From Alphaproteobacteria bacterium (GTDB taxonomy: Bacteria; Pseudomonadota; Alphaproteobacteria; Rhodobacterales; Rhodobacteraceae), in assembly GCA_013151335.1 (NCBI GenBank), contig JAADIJ010000226.1:27182-64383 (forward strand): DNA of 37,202 nt, given 5' to 3'. The translations under genes and the position numbers were made by a program. This document shows positions 8,569 through 18,064 of this stretch, piece after piece; the first letter of the stretch is position 1, and each line of letters starts with the position of its first letter. Under the pieces are notes generated by a model. It saw only the letters and a program-made list of their open reading frames with translations, was not told the DNA's origin and did not search any database.

Positions 8569-9570
8569 ATGCGAAGTTTGCTGGCAATCGTGCTGATCGC
8601 GGGTGGCCTGTGGTCGGGGTACTGGTTCATCGGCTCCAGTGCCAAACAAGCCGTGCTTGAGAGCTGGTTTGCCGATCGTCGTGCTGATGGTTGGACGGCA
8701 GAGTATTCCAGTTTCAAAGTGGTCGGTTTTCCCAACCGGTTTGACAGTCGGTTCAAGGATTTGAACCTCAAAGACCCCAACTCCGGCATCGGCTGGAAGG
8801 CGCCTCTGTTCAATATTCTGGCGCTCTCCTACCAGCCCAATCACATCATCGCCGCGTTCGCCCACAGCCAGGTTGTCTCGTTGCCCGGCGAAGATATGCA
8901 TATCGACAGCAAAAAGATGATGGCAAGCGTCACGTTTGAGCCCGACACGCTGCTGGCGGTTCGCCGCACGGAATTGCGCAGCACCGACCTGACTATTTCC
9001 AGCTCCAAAGGGTGGAAAACACAAGCTGACAAGCTCAACCTGTCCACGAGACGAAATGCGGATGCCGAGCTTGCCCAAGATGTGGTGTTTGAGGCGCAAA
9101 ATCTCACCCCAACCAAAGAGTTTCGCCAAAGCCTTGACCCCAAAGGGCAACTTCCGGCGACAATCGAGACGCTTTATCTCGATATGACGCTGGGGTTTGA
9201 CGCCCCTTGGGACCGGATCGCGATTGAGCAAGGCGCGCCGGAGGTGACCAAAATCACCCTCAACAAACTTGATAGCGCGTGGGGAAAACTTGGTTTGAAG
9301 GGGAGCGGTACGCTTGATGTTGCCAAGAATGGGCAACTGAGCGGGCGGCTGCTACTGGAGGTGAAAAACTGGCGCAATGTGCTGGACCTGCTGGTTACCT
9401 CCGGTGTTTTGGACACGAACCTCGCGGCCACAATAAAAAGCGGCATCGAGCTTTTGACCCTCACATCAAGCGACCCGACCAGCCTGAAAATTCCACTGGT
9501 GCTGAAAAACGGCAATATGGCACTTGGGCCGATCCCGCTGGGGTATGCGCCGAGGTTTGTTCGCAACTAG
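8569..9570 (+). CDS. DUF2125 domain protein, membrane-anchored or exported
   Basis: This 333-residue protein begins with a hydrophobic N-terminal segment (MRSLLAIVLIAGGLWSGYWF), either an uncleaved anchor or a signal. The rest should then be periplasmic. Features typical of the Rhodobacterales DUF2125 family are the early motif VVGFPNRFD, GIGWKAPLFNILALSYQPNH and the late IPLVLKNGNMALGPIPLG. The function of the family is not known; the beta-rich, AsmA-like texture hints at an envelope role, which is an inference. The start at 8569 is chosen because AAGGGAG lies 7 bases upstream; a start at 8527 has no such site. Confidence 0.85.
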   Translation: MRSLLAIVLIAGGLWSGYWFIGSSAKQAVLESWFADRRADGWTAEYSSFKVVGFPNRFDSRFKDLNLKDPNSGIGWKAPLFNILALSYQPNHIIAAFAHSQVVSLPGEDMHIDSKKMMASVTFEPDTLLAVRRTELRSTDLTISSSKGWKTQADKLNLSTRRNADAELAQDVVFEAQNLTPTKEFRQSLDPKGQLPATIETLYLDMTLGFDAPWDRIAIEQGAPEVTKITLNKLDSAWGKLGLKGSGTLDVAKNGQLSGRLLLEVKNWRNVLDLLVTSGVLDTNLAATIKSGIELLTLTSSDPTSLKIPLVLKNGNMALGPIPLGYAPRFVRN

Positions 9571-9589
9571 GGTCAGAAACCAAAGCCGC

Positions 9590-10525
9590 TCAACGGCAAT
9601 AAGGTCCGCTGGAATAGCGCGCGGTGTCAAAATGAAAATGGTCCTTGTGATACCGGTTGGCGTCCGGTCCAAGCACGGTTCCAAACGGGCCGCAGGCAGA
9701 TGAGTGTAGCCGCCGTAATATCTTTTTGTCGCGCCGCTTGCGCCACCCGTCAAGCACGGTGATCCGGCTGCCATCCTTGAAGTTGATCGCCGAAATATCA
9801 ATCGCCTTGCCCTTGCCATGCTCGGAGATTTTCGCACCGGGGCGGCTATTTCGGGTGCGGCAGGCATAGCCTGAGATCACGGTCAAGGACTTGGCCCCAC
9901 CGCCGCGTCGCCGCGTTATCGGCTTGAGAGAGCTTGTAATCCACTCGGTCAAACTCAGCGCGGTCCCGCAGGTCATGACCGAGGGCCGGCTCAGGGCCAC
10001 GCCGTCAATCGAGGTGATTTTCACCGGATTTGCGACGCCACAGCCCGGCAGCCTCCCCGCAATCGGCGCGATACGCCGCCCGATTATGCGTGCATCACCG
10101 CAAACGCTCCCCTGAGAGACTGGCTGCACGCGCGGTTTCACGACCGGTTTCATAACTGGCACAACAACCTGACTTTCCACCCTGAAAGTACGGTGCAGCG
10201 CGGCCAGATTACCCGGCCTAATTTTGGGTCGAGGCGAGCGATAGATCGGCGGCGTGCTGGCCAGAGTATTGGCCTCTCTGAGCATTTTCTGGGCAAGAAA
10301 ATTCTTCGGCTCTAGCGGAGCGACCAGCGCGTGCGCCCTTGCATCTCGGGGTTTTGGCCTGATTTTCGAGCGATAAAACACCTGAACCGAGCTATTCACT
10401 TTGGCAACGGGCGACAGCGCCATCGGGCGAGGTTGTGGGCGAATTGAGGTCAAAGGAGGCCCTGCCTGAACCGCCCCCGATCCGGCCAGAAAAACTGCCC
10501 CAACAAGCGCGCGAAACGCTCGCAT
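9590..10525 (-). CDS. Extensin-like C-terminal domain protein, exported
   Basis: This 311-residue protein has a clear signal peptide (about residues 1-21, ending VQA) and a basic, proline-rich linker up to about residue 135. A C-terminal extensin-like domain follows, with CGDARIIGRR, PGCGVANPVKI, SGYACR, the SEHGKGKAIDISA motif and DHFHFDTARYSSGPYC. The His/Asp pattern (SEHGKGKAID, DHFHFD) resembles the zinc sites of LAS-type peptidoglycan peptidases, so a cell-wall role is plausible but unproven. Several cysteines probably form disulfides in the periplasm. It lies 12 bases after tyrA on the same strand, with GAGG before its ATG, so it is probably the last gene of a hisC-tyrA operon. Confidence 0.85.
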   Translation of the reverse strand: MRAFRALVGAVFLAGSGAVQAGPPLTSIRPQPRPMALSPVAKVNSSVQVFYRSKIRPKPRDARAHALVAPLEPKNFLAQKMLREANTLASTPPIYRSPRPKIRPGNLAALHRTFRVESQVVVPVMKPVVKPRVQPVSQGSVCGDARIIGRRIAPIAGRLPGCGVANPVKITSIDGVALSRPSVMTCGTALSLTEWITSSLKPITRRRGGGAKSLTVISGYACRTRNSRPGAKISEHGKGKAIDISAINFKDGSRITVLDGWRKRRDKKILRRLHSSACGPFGTVLGPDANRYHKDHFHFDTARYSSGPYCR

Positions 10526-10537
10526 AAATACCGCCTC

Positions 10538-11479
10538 TTATTTTTTGGATGCGTCGGAGTTTTCGTGGCTGGTATCTCGACCGAAATCAGGCGCATCGGT
10601 GTCTTGCCCTGCGTCGATGATACCACGGCGAATTGCACGGGTGCGAGAAAAATAGTCAAACAATTGTGCGCCATCGCCGCGACGAATGGCCCGTTGCAGA
10701 TCGAACAACTCCTCGGTGAAACGGCCCAAAATCTCCAGCGTTGCCTCTTTGTTATTCAAGAATACATCGCGCCACATGGTCGGATCAGAGGCGGCAATCC
10801 GGGTGAAATCGCGAAAGCCCGCAGCGGAATAGTTGATGACTTCGGAGTTTGTTATCCGCTGCAAATCATCGGCCACGCCGACCATAGTATAGGCGATCAG
10901 ATGCGGTGCGTGACTGGTCACGGCCAGCACCAGATCGTGGTGCTCGGGGTCCATAAGGTCCACATTTGCCCCCAGCCCCTCCCACAAGGCACGAAGCTTG
11001 GCCAGAGCTTGAGGATCAGTGCCTTGGGGCGGCGTCAGCAAGCACCAGCGATTGTGAAACAGCGAGGCAAAACCAGAGCGGGGGCCGGAATGCTCGGTCC
11101 CTGCCAGCGGGTGACCGGGAATGAAGTGAATATCCTCCGCCAGATGCGGACCAATCGCCGCGATCACTGCCTTTTTGACCGAGCCGACATCGGTAACAAT
11201 CGCGCCCGCCTTTAAATGCGGCGCGACCTCGATCGCAAGGCTTTCCATCGCCCCCACAGGCGCGCAGAAAACCACCAGATCAGCGCCAGCAACGGTTTCG
11301 CGCGCGCTCGCAAACACCTCGTCGCAAAGACCAAGCTCCAGTGCTACATCGCGGCTTTGCTTGGTGCGCGCAGTACCAACGATGGTGCCCGCAAGCCCGT
11401 TTTCACGCATGCCCAGCGCCATCGAAGACGCAATCAGCCCCAGCCCGATCAGCGCCACACGCTCAAATATCTGCGCCAT
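10538..11479 (-). CDS. tyrA: Prephenate/arogenate (cyclohexadienyl) dehydrogenase
   Basis: This 313-residue enzyme oxidatively decarboxylates prephenate or arogenate in tyrosine synthesis using NAD(P). An N-terminal Rossmann fold (VALIGLGLIASS at about 8-19) is followed by VVFCAPVGAM, the DVGSVKKAV segment and the substrate-site motif IPGHPLAGTEHSGP with its catalytic histidine. The C-terminal half is the helical dimerisation domain. There is no chorismate mutase domain and no ACT domain, as is common in alphaproteobacterial enzymes. The ATG at 11479 overlaps the hisC stop by one base (TGATG); an upstream in-frame start at 11563 would lie inside hisC and is unlikely. Prephenate versus arogenate preference cannot be told. 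Confidence 0.93.
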   Translation of the reverse strand: MAQIFERVALIGLGLIASSMALGMRENGLAGTIVGTARTKQSRDVALELGLCDEVFASARETVAGADLVVFCAPVGAMESLAIEVAPHLKAGAIVTDVGSVKKAVIAAIGPHLAEDIHFIPGHPLAGTEHSGPRSGFASLFHNRWCLLTPPQGTDPQALAKLRALWEGLGANVDLMDPEHHDLVLAVTSHAPHLIAYTMVGVADDLQRITNSEVINYSAAGFRDFTRIAASDPTMWRDVFLNNKEATLEILGRFTEELFDLQRAIRRGDGAQLFDYFSRTRAIRRGIIDAGQDTDAPDFGRDTSHENSDASKK

Positions 11480-12567
11480 CAGATCGTCTCTTTCATAAAG
11501 TTTTGCAGCACACTCACCAGCAATTTGCACGAGGTTTCGTCGCCGACAGTTATGCGCAAACACTCCGGCAATTTATACCCTTTGACCTTGCGCACGATGA
11601 TCGCGCTGGCACGAAGGGCCGCGTCGGCGGCCTCGGCTTGGGCGACGGATTGGAACCGGGCGAGGATGAAATTGGTGTTTGAGAAGTCCGAAGGGATACC
11701 GATGGCCGACAGCTCGTGGCGCAGATAGTCGCGCCATTTGCTGTTCTCGTCATAGCAATGGGCGAGATAATCGCGATCCTGAACCGCCGCCTCGGCCGCC
11801 GCAATTGACACAGAGGTCAGATTGAACGGTCCGCGTAATCGGTTCAAAACGTCAATGATCGCGGCAGGACCATATCCCCAACCGACCCGCAAGCCACCAA
11901 GGCCGTAAATCTTGGAGAATGTGCGGGTCATAAACACGTTGTCGCGCCCGTCTACCAACGCCAGCCCCCCATCAAAATTCTCGGCATATTCCGCATATGC
12001 GCCGTCCAGCACCAACAAGGCAGCGGGCGGCAAACCCTGCGCCAGTCGCGCAAGATCGCGCGCTGAAACCATCGTGCCGGTCGGGTTGCCGGGGTTGGCG
12101 ATAAACACCAGACGGGTGCGAGTGGTACATGCCGCCAGCAGCTTATCCACATCAACCACGCGGTTGGTTTCGGCCACCTCGACAGGCTTTGCCCCTGCGG
12201 CAAGTGCTGAAATCCGGTACATGGAAAAGCCGTGCTCGGTGACCAAAACCTCATCGCCAGCTCCGGCATAGGCGTGACAGAGCCACGCGATCACCTCGTC
12301 TGAGCCGTCGCCGCAAATGATCCGCGCCGGGTCAAGCCCGTGTACCCGCCCGATGGCTTGGCGCAGGTTCATATGGTCCGACGATGGATAGCGCGCCAAC
12401 ATGTCCCCAGCGGCCCTAAAGGCCGAAATCGCGGCAGGGCTTGGTCCCAGAGGGTTCTCGTTTGACGATAATTTGTGAACGCAGCCTTTGCCCACAAGGC
12501 TGCTCTCGCCACCAACATAGGGGGCGATTTTCAGAATTCCGGGCTTGGGCGTGATGGCGTTGGTCAT
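11479..12567 (-). CDS. hisC: Histidinol-phosphate / aromatic aminotransferase
   Basis: This is a 362-residue PLP aminotransferase of fold type I. Visible motifs are [15 protein letters not shown] near the start, [30 protein letters not shown] (the NPTG cofactor motif), the [18 protein letters not shown] segment with the Schiff-base lysine and CLRITVGDE near the end. It converts imidazole-acetol phosphate to histidinol phosphate. Its coupling to tyrA suggests it also, or mainly, transaminates prephenate or hydroxyphenylpyruvate, as reported for some HisC-like enzymes. The start at 12567 ([14 protein letters not shown]) is chosen from family length; only a weak AAAAAG site precedes it. The longer frame to 12645 adds 26 unlike residues. 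Confidence 0.92.
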   Translation of the reverse strand: MTNAITPKPGILKIAPYVGGESSLVGKGCVHKLSSNENPLGPSPAAISAFRAAGDMLARYPSSDHMNLRQAIGRVHGLDPARIICGDGSDEVIAWLCHAYAGAGDEVLVTEHGFSMYRISALAAGAKPVEVAETNRVVDVDKLLAACTTRTRLVFIANPGNPTGTMVSARDLARLAQGLPPAALLVLDGAYAEYAENFDGGLALVDGRDNVFMTRTFSKIYGLGGLRVGWGYGPAAIIDVLNRLRGPFNLTSVSIAAAEAAVQDRDYLAHCYDENSKWRDYLRHELSAIGIPSDFSNTNFILARFQSVAQAEAADAALRASAIIVRKVKGYKLPECLRITVGDETSCKLLVSVLQNFMKETI

Positions 12568-12667
12568 CGGTACGGGCTTTTTGCGATTAACAAGTTCGCA
12601 TCTTCTAGCGAGCCAGTGGGCGCTTGACCAGAAGCTTGTCGCCACAGCACGCGCCGCGAGCTTGGTT

Positions 12668-14863
12668 TCAATAAAAACTCTGGGGGTCGATATCGACGGT
12701 CAGGCGCATATTGGCCGGCAGGCGAAACTGCGCAACCCACGCCGCAATCGCCACCTGAATGGGAGCACCTTTTGCCGCCTTGATCAGCAGACGCACCCGA
12801 TGTCGGCCGCGAATACGCGCAATCGGGGCAGGAGCCGGACCAAAGACTTGCGCACCGATCTTTGACAGCGGCGCGATCTGGCGCGACATGGCGGTGGCCA
12901 CATCAAACACCTGCGCCACATCGGGCGAGGACAGCACAATTCCCGCCATTCGCCCGAAAGGAGGAACCCCGGCCGCCTCGCGTTGCGCCGCCTCTGCGGC
13001 CCAAAACCCCTCGTCATCGCCAGAAATAATCGCGCGAATAACCGGATGATCCGGCTGGTGGGTTTGAAGGAGAGCCGCACCTTTTCGATCAGCGCGACCA
13101 GCGCGCCCGGCCACCTGCCGCATCAACTGGAACGTGCGTTCGGCGGCGCGCAGATCGCCTCCTTGCAGGCCCAGATCGGCGTCGATCACCCCGACCAGTG
13201 TCAATAGCGGGAAATTATGGCCCTTGGCAACAATCTGGGTGCCGACGATCACATCTGCCTGCCCGCTGGCAATCTCCTCGATGCGGGCTTTGATCGCGCG
13301 GGCGGATTGGGCCAGATCGGAGGACAAAATCGCTATTCGCGCATCGGGAAACAACGCCTCGGCCTCTTCGGCAAGCCGCTCGACCCCCGGCCCGACCGGG
13401 GCGAGCTTGCCAAGTTCGTGGCACTTGGGACAGGCCTCGGGAACCGGTTTGGTCGCACCGCATTGATGGCACATCAGACGGTTTTGAAAGCGATGCTCGA
13501 CCATGCGCGCGTCGCACTGATCACAACCGATCTGATAGCCACAAGCACGACAAACCGTCAGCGGGGCATAGCCTCGGCGATTTATAAACAGCAAGGATTG
13601 CTCGCCCCGACCCAAGCGCGCCCGGACCGCTTCGATCATTGGCGCGGATATCCAATGGCCTCTGTCCGGCGCATGAGCGCGCAGATCAATCGAGGTGATG
13701 ACCGGCATCTCGGCCACGCCAAACCGCTCGTGCAAATCAACCCGCGTGTATTTTCCGGCCCGCGCGTTGGCCCAGCTTTCAAGCGAGGGGGTAGCCGAGG
13801 CCAAAACCACCTGCGCTGACGTGATCGAGGCACGCAAAACCGCCATGTCGCGGGCGTGATAATGCACCCCGTCCTCTTGTTTGTATGACTGGTCATGCTC
13901 TTCATCGACCACGATCAGGCCAAGGTCGCGAAACGGCAGATAAAGCGCCGAGCGCGCGCCCACCACCAACCCCGCATTGCCTTGGGAAACCATGCGAAAA
14001 CAGCGCCGCCGCTCAGTCATGGTGACGCCCGAATGCCACTCGGCGGGACGCGCGCCAAACCGGGCCTCGACACGCTTGAGAAACTCCGCCGTCAGGGCGA
14101 TTTCGGGCAGCAATACCAACGCTTGACGGCCTTGACGCAGACAGGTGGCAACGGCCTCCAGATAAACCTCGGTCTTGCCCGAACCTGTGACCCCTTTAAG
14201 CAACCACGTCCCGTAAGCGCCGGTTTCCATGCTCTCGCAAATCCGCGCGGCGGCGGCGGACTGATCGGGCGAAAGAGCCTTGCCCACATGCTGCGTATCA
14301 AGCGTTGGATAGGCCACGTCACGCGGAGTTTTATTTGCCAAAACAACACCTTGCGATACCAGACCTTTGATAACGGAGGTCGAAACTCCCGCCATCTCTG
14401 CCAGCTCAGACAGCGTGAAATATACGCCGTCGTGATCCTCCAAAACCGCAATGACACGCTCGCGAGCGGGGGTCATACGGTCAGGCTCGCCCTCGCCAAG
14501 CGTATAAACCAGTCGCATGGAAACGGGGTCCATCAGACCGGGCGCGCGCGTCGCCAGACGCAGCATCGCACTCAAAGGCGTGAGGGTATAGTCGGCGACG
14601 CGGCGCAGAAACTCGTGCATTTCCGGGCGCATGGGGGCCACGTCGAGAACCCGTGAAATGACGCGAATTTTCTTGGGGTCAAAGCCGCCCTGCCCCTTGG
14701 CCCAAACCACGCCAAGAACCTTGCGCGGACCAAGCGGCACCTCGACCAGAGCGCCGAGAAAACAGCCGCCCGCAGGGGCCTTATAGTCCAGCAAACGATC
14801 CAGCGGCTGCGTGGTCAAAACCCCGACCAGATCGCCTGCGTCAAAGTGGGAAATCTCACACAT
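12668..14863 (-). CDS. priA: Primosomal replication restart helicase PriA
   Basis: This 731-residue DNA helicase reloads the replisome at stalled forks. The N-terminal DNA-binding part ([18 protein letters not shown]) is followed by helicase lobe 1, with Walker [15 protein letters not shown] and the DEEH box [15 protein letters not shown]. Two zinc sites use eight cysteines ([13 protein letters not shown], then [17 protein letters not shown]). Lobe 2 carries [20 protein letters not shown] and the arginine-rich [14 protein letters not shown]. The start at 14863 ([14 protein letters not shown]) fits the family; the frame extends to 14929 but without support. No strong ribosome binding site is visible. 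Divergent from the aldolase gene. Confidence 0.96.
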   Translation of the reverse strand: MCEISHFDAGDLVGVLTTQPLDRLLDYKAPAGGCFLGALVEVPLGPRKVLGVVWAKGQGGFDPKKIRVISRVLDVAPMRPEMHEFLRRVADYTLTPLSAMLRLATRAPGLMDPVSMRLVYTLGEGEPDRMTPARERVIAVLEDHDGVYFTLSELAEMAGVSTSVIKGLVSQGVVLANKTPRDVAYPTLDTQHVGKALSPDQSAAAARICESMETGAYGTWLLKGVTGSGKTEVYLEAVATCLRQGRQALVLLPEIALTAEFLKRVEARFGARPAEWHSGVTMTERRRCFRMVSQGNAGLVVGARSALYLPFRDLGLIVVDEEHDQSYKQEDGVHYHARDMAVLRASITSAQVVLASATPSLESWANARAGKYTRVDLHERFGVAEMPVITSIDLRAHAPDRGHWISAPMIEAVRARLGRGEQSLLFINRRGYAPLTVCRACGYQIGCDQCDARMVEHRFQNRLMCHQCGATKPVPEACPKCHELGKLAPVGPGVERLAEEAEALFPDARIAILSSDLAQSARAIKARIEEIASGQADVIVGTQIVAKGHNFPLLTLVGVIDADLGLQGGDLRAAERTFQLMRQVAGRAGRADRKGAALLQTHQPDHPVIRAIISGDDEGFWAAEAAQREAAGVPPFGRMAGIVLSSPDVAQVFDVATAMSRQIAPLSKIGAQVFGPAPAPIARIRGRHRVRLLIKAAKGAPIQVAIAAWVAQFRLPANMRLTVDIDPQSFY

Positions 14864-14973
14864 GGCCCAGCCAATCGACAAACAGGGCTTTGCGCTGAGT
14901 CCCCGTTGCTGTAACGTAGGCGCAACCAAGAATGGGCCGCAACCAAAAGGCCCCGAAAATCGAGAGTAAATTC

Positions 14974-15627
14974 ATGAAATTTTTTGCGGATACCGCCGAA
15001 ATCGACGAAATCGCTGCCCTTGCCGAAACCGGCATGGTCGATGGCGTCACCACCAACCCGTCGCTGATCCTGAAATCAGGGCGCGATATTCTGGAGGTCA
15101 CGCGCGAGATTTGCGCACTTGTAGACGGCCCGGTCAGCGCCGAAGTCGTGTCGCTGGTCGCCGACGACATGATCGCCGAGGGGCGCAAACTGGCAAAAAT
15201 CGCTGAAAATATCGCCATCAAGGTTCCTCTCACTTGGGACGGACTTAAAGCATGCAAAGTGCTGACCGGCGAGGGAAATATGGTTAACGTGACCTTGTGT
15301 TTTTCCGCCAACCAAGCGCTTTTGGCGGCCAAGGCCGGTGCCACGTTCATCTCGCCTTTCGTCGGGCGGCTGGACGATATTAACCTTGATGGGATCGATC
15401 TGATCGCGGACATTCGCACAATCTATGATAATTATGATTTCGAGACCCAGATTTTGGCGGCCTCGGCGCGCACGGTCAACCACATTTCGGATTGCGCGCT
15501 GGTTGGGGCCGATATCGTGACGGCTCCGCCTGCGGTTCTGCGCAAGCTCGCGGCTCATCCGCTGACCGATAAGGGGCTGGCGACATTCATGGAAGATTGG
15601 AAGAAAACAGGGCAGAAGATCCTGTAA
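14974..15627 (+). CDS. fsa: Fructose-6-phosphate aldolase / transaldolase-like protein
   Basis: This 217-residue enzyme belongs to the short transaldolase subfamily (TalC/Fsa, about 215-220 residues). It starts [13 protein letters not shown] and carries [10 protein letters not shown], then [11 protein letters not shown] with the Schiff-base Lys83, [25 protein letters not shown] and ILAASART. Members either transfer a dihydroxyacetone unit in the pentose phosphate pathway or cleave fructose 6-phosphate. Sequence by eye does not settle which, although the genus-level habit is annotation as transaldolase. The start at 14974 is preceded by GAGAG; the extra 14 residues from 14932 are not family-like. 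Divergent from priA, with 110 bp between starts. Confidence 0.92.
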   Translation: MKFFADTAEIDEIAALAETGMVDGVTTNPSLILKSGRDILEVTREICALVDGPVSAEVVSLVADDMIAEGRKLAKIAENIAIKVPLTWDGLKACKVLTGEGNMVNVTLCFSANQALLAAKAGATFISPFVGRLDDINLDGIDLIADIRTIYDNYDFETQILAASARTVNHISDCALVGADIVTAPPAVLRKLAAHPLTDKGLATFMEDWKKTGQKIL

Positions 15628-15666
15628 TTAAACAATAATCGAGCAAATATTGATACGGGGCAAAGC

Positions 15667-16383
15667 ATGAATAAAACTACAAGCGCGTTGGATCAACTGC
15701 GCGACAAATTGCTGCAAGAACCGGAAATGATCTTGCAGGATCGCGATTTGATGAAAGTTCTGGTGACCGCCAATGATCAGGCGAACGGCCAGAATGTGAT
15801 CGACTTGCGCAGCATCGCGATGGAGCGTCTTGAAGAGCGGTTTGACCGGCTTGAGGACACCCATCAAAGCGTGATTGCCGCCGCTTACGAGAACCTCTCG
15901 GGCACCAAGCAAATCCAGCGCGCCGTGCTTGCACTGCTTGAACCTCTTGATTTCACAGAGTTTTTGCGAAGTCTTGGTGGCGAAGTTGCCGATATCCTGA
16001 AAGTTGACGCGATCAAACTTTGTCTGGAATCGCCCGCCTCCGATCTGTCGGCACAAAAGCATCTGATTGATGAGTATGGCGACTCGTTGGGGTTTTATCG
16101 CCCCGGCGCGATTGAGGAATACCTGACGGAAGGGCGTAACATGTCGTCGCGCGCGGTGACTTTGCGCCAGATCGCGCGTGCATCTGACACGCTTTATGGC
16201 GAGAAGGCCGCGTGGATTCGCTCCGAAGCGTTGATGCGGCTTGATCTCGGGGCCGGAAATTTACCGGGCCTGCTGGCGCTCGGGTCGGAAGATCCGCACC
16301 AGTTCCACCCCAACCAAGGCAGCGATCTGCTGGCCTTTTTAGGGGCGGTTTTTGAGCGCGCTATGCGGCGCTGGCTTGGCTGA
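15667..16383 (+). CDS. DUF484 family protein
   Basis: This 238-residue cytoplasmic protein has an N-terminal helical segment (LRDKLLQEPEMILQDRDLM) followed by a GAF-like domain ending QFHPNQGSDLLAFLGAVFERAMRRWL. Those features define DUF484. The family's function is unknown. Its stop codon overlaps the xerC start by one base (TGATG), and the DUF484-xerC order is also seen in gammaproteobacteria (dapF-yigA-xerC), so a link to recombination or its regulation is likely. It follows the aldolase gene by 39 bases, so all three may be one transcript. Confidence 0.88.
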   Translation: MNKTTSALDQLRDKLLQEPEMILQDRDLMKVLVTANDQANGQNVIDLRSIAMERLEERFDRLEDTHQSVIAAAYENLSGTKQIQRAVLALLEPLDFTEFLRSLGGEVADILKVDAIKLCLESPASDLSAQKHLIDEYGDSLGFYRPGAIEEYLTEGRNMSSRAVTLRQIARASDTLYGEKAAWIRSEALMRLDLGAGNLPGLLALGSEDPHQFHPNQGSDLLAFLGAVFERAMRRWLG

Positions 16384-17300
16384 TGGCGACGCTGGACGCC
16401 TCTGTTGATCTGATTGATCGCTGGCTTGTGGCGACCAAATCACTTGCCGGGGCTGGCGAGAAAACTGTTGAGGCTTATCGGCGTGATTTGCTCGGGTTCA
16501 CGGGGTTTCTGGCGCTGCATCTGGGAGGACCTCCCAGCCTTAACATGCTGAAATCCATCACAATTCAGGATATGCGCGCTTGGATGGCGTCTGAGCGGCG
16601 ACGTGGGATTTCATCGCGATCTCTGGCGCGGTCCCTCTCAGCGGTCAAAGGGTTTTATCGCTGGTTCGGCGCACAGGCGCAGTTTGAACCGACCGCCGTT
16701 CTGGCCACCAGATCGCCGAAATTTCAGGCCAAATTACCCAGACCAGTTGCTGCGGGGTCGGCGCGAGAGCTGATCTCGACCGTCGAGCTTCAGCACCCCG
16801 AACCTTGGATCAGCACGCGCGATGTAGCCGTGGTGACCCTGCTTTATGGTTGCGGATTGCGCATCAGCGAGGCGTTGGGCCTGCCATTCAATGCCGCGCC
16901 CCTGCCCGAAGTTTTGCGCATCACCGGCAAGGGCAACAAAGAGCGTCTGGTACCCGTCATCCCCGCCGCGCGCCAAGCGGTCGCGGTCTATCTCGCGGCC
17001 TGTCCGTTAAGCTTTGAGCCGGACTCGCCGCTGTTTCGCGGCCTTCGCGGGGGGCGGCTGAACCCGCGTCTGGTGCAAAAAACCATGGAGCGCGCGCGGC
17101 TGCAAATGGGGCTTCCCTCCAGCGTGACCCCCCACGCGATGCGCCATTCGTTTGCCACCCATCTGCTCGAGGCAGGTGGTGATCTTCGCACCATTCAGGA
17201 GCTTTTGGGCCACGCCTCGCTCTCGTCAACCCAAGCCTATACCGCGATTGACAAGGCCCATTTGATGAAGGTTTACGCCCGCGCGCATCCGATGGCATAA
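16383..17300 (+). CDS. xerC: Tyrosine recombinase XerC
   Basis: This 305-residue site-specific recombinase resolves chromosome dimers at dif together with XerD. An N-terminal SAM-like core-binding domain (about 10-105) precedes the catalytic domain. The catalytic residues are visible: Arg160 in LLYGCGLRISEAL, the beta-hairpin lysine in GKGNKERLVP, His251 and Arg254 in HAMRHSFATHLLEAGGDL, His277 in LLGHASLSS and nucleophile Tyr286 in TQAYTAID. Length and motif spacing are those of XerC/XerD, and XerC rather than XerD is inferred from the DUF484 neighbour. There are no att sites, cargo or other mobile features around it, so it is not an integrase of a genomic island. Confidence 0.93.
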   Translation: MATLDASVDLIDRWLVATKSLAGAGEKTVEAYRRDLLGFTGFLALHLGGPPSLNMLKSITIQDMRAWMASERRRGISSRSLARSLSAVKGFYRWFGAQAQFEPTAVLATRSPKFQAKLPRPVAAGSARELISTVELQHPEPWISTRDVAVVTLLYGCGLRISEALGLPFNAAPLPEVLRITGKGNKERLVPVIPAARQAVAVYLAACPLSFEPDSPLFRGLRGGRLNPRLVQKTMERARLQMGLPSSVTPHAMRHSFATHLLEAGGDLRTIQELLGHASLSSTQAYTAIDKAHLMKVYARAHPMA

Positions 17301-17359
17301 GGTGCAAAAATGCCGCAAACCCATCTTTGCATCCGTTCAAATCTGGGCTAGAAAACCTT

Positions 17360-18055
17360 ATGACACCTCAAATACGCGCCTTATCCGTCCATTTACTAAC
17401 CGCCACCGGCGCGGTTTTTGCCATGCTGGCGATGCTTGCTGCCGTCGATCACAAGTGGAGCTTGATGTATTTATGGCTGCTGGTGGCGTTTTTCGTTGAC
17501 GGAATAGACGGCCCGCTCGCGCGCAAATATGACGTGAAAACCTATGCCCCGCAATTTGACGGAGTGCTGCTGGATTTGATCATCGACTATCTGACCTATG
17601 TGTTCATCCCCGCTTTTGCCCTGTTTCGCAGCGGTCTTTTGCCGGGCTGGACTGGCTGGATCAGCATTATCGTCATCACCTTTGGATCGGCGATGTATTT
17701 TGCCGATAAGCGGATGAAAACCAAGGATAACAGCTTTGCCGGTTTTCCCGGTTGCTGGAATATGGTGGTGGTCGTGCTGTTCGTGGTCGAGCCAAATTTC
17801 TGGATGATCCTCGGGATCGTGGTGGTGATCACCGCCTCGATGTTTACGCCGCTGAAGTTCGTGCATCCGGTTCGCACCGAGCGTTGGCGCATGGTCACGC
17901 TGCCGACCGCACTGGCTTGGACAGCTTTTGCGGGATGGTCCGCATGGGTTAATTTCAACCCCGGCCCAATCGTGATTTCAGGGCTTGCGATCACCTCCAC
18001 CTATTTGTTGCTTGCTGGCATTGCCATGCAGATTTTTCCGGCAAAGACGGCCTGA
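17360..18055 (+). CDS. pcs: Phosphatidylcholine synthase
   Basis: This is a 231-residue integral membrane protein with about eight hydrophobic helices. The CDP-alcohol phosphotransferase signature is present as DGPLAR (after VDGI), followed by FDGVLLDLIID. The 12-residue spacer before the glycine is longer than usual and is typical of Pcs. The enzyme condenses CDP-diacylglycerol with choline to give phosphatidylcholine directly, a pathway of alphaproteobacteria and other host- or eukaryote-associated bacteria. The family start AxIRALSVHxLTATG supports the ATG at 17360; an ATG at 17327 adds 11 residues, and neither has a good ribosome binding site. It follows xerC by 59 bases and ends 9 bases from the convergent methyltransferase gene. 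Confidence 0.9.
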   Translation: MTPQIRALSVHLLTATGAVFAMLAMLAAVDHKWSLMYLWLLVAFFVDGIDGPLARKYDVKTYAPQFDGVLLDLIIDYLTYVFIPAFALFRSGLLPGWTGWISIIVITFGSAMYFADKRMKTKDNSFAGFPGCWNMVVVVLFVVEPNFWMILGIVVVITASMFTPLKFVHPVRTERWRMVTLPTALAWTAFAGWSAWVNFNPGPIVISGLAITSTYLLLAGIAMQIFPAKTA

Positions 18056-18064
18056 GCGCGGGTT

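Noticed and set aside
7960-9336. A 458-residue leftward protein including ChaC
   Set aside because: The extra N-terminal 278 residues are antisense to the DUF2125 gene, and ChaC has its own good ribosome site and family-like start at 8502.
16383-17300. Integrase of a genomic island
   Set aside because: Length, motifs and the DUF484 neighbour fit chromosomal XerC; no tRNA, att repeats or cargo genes are around it.
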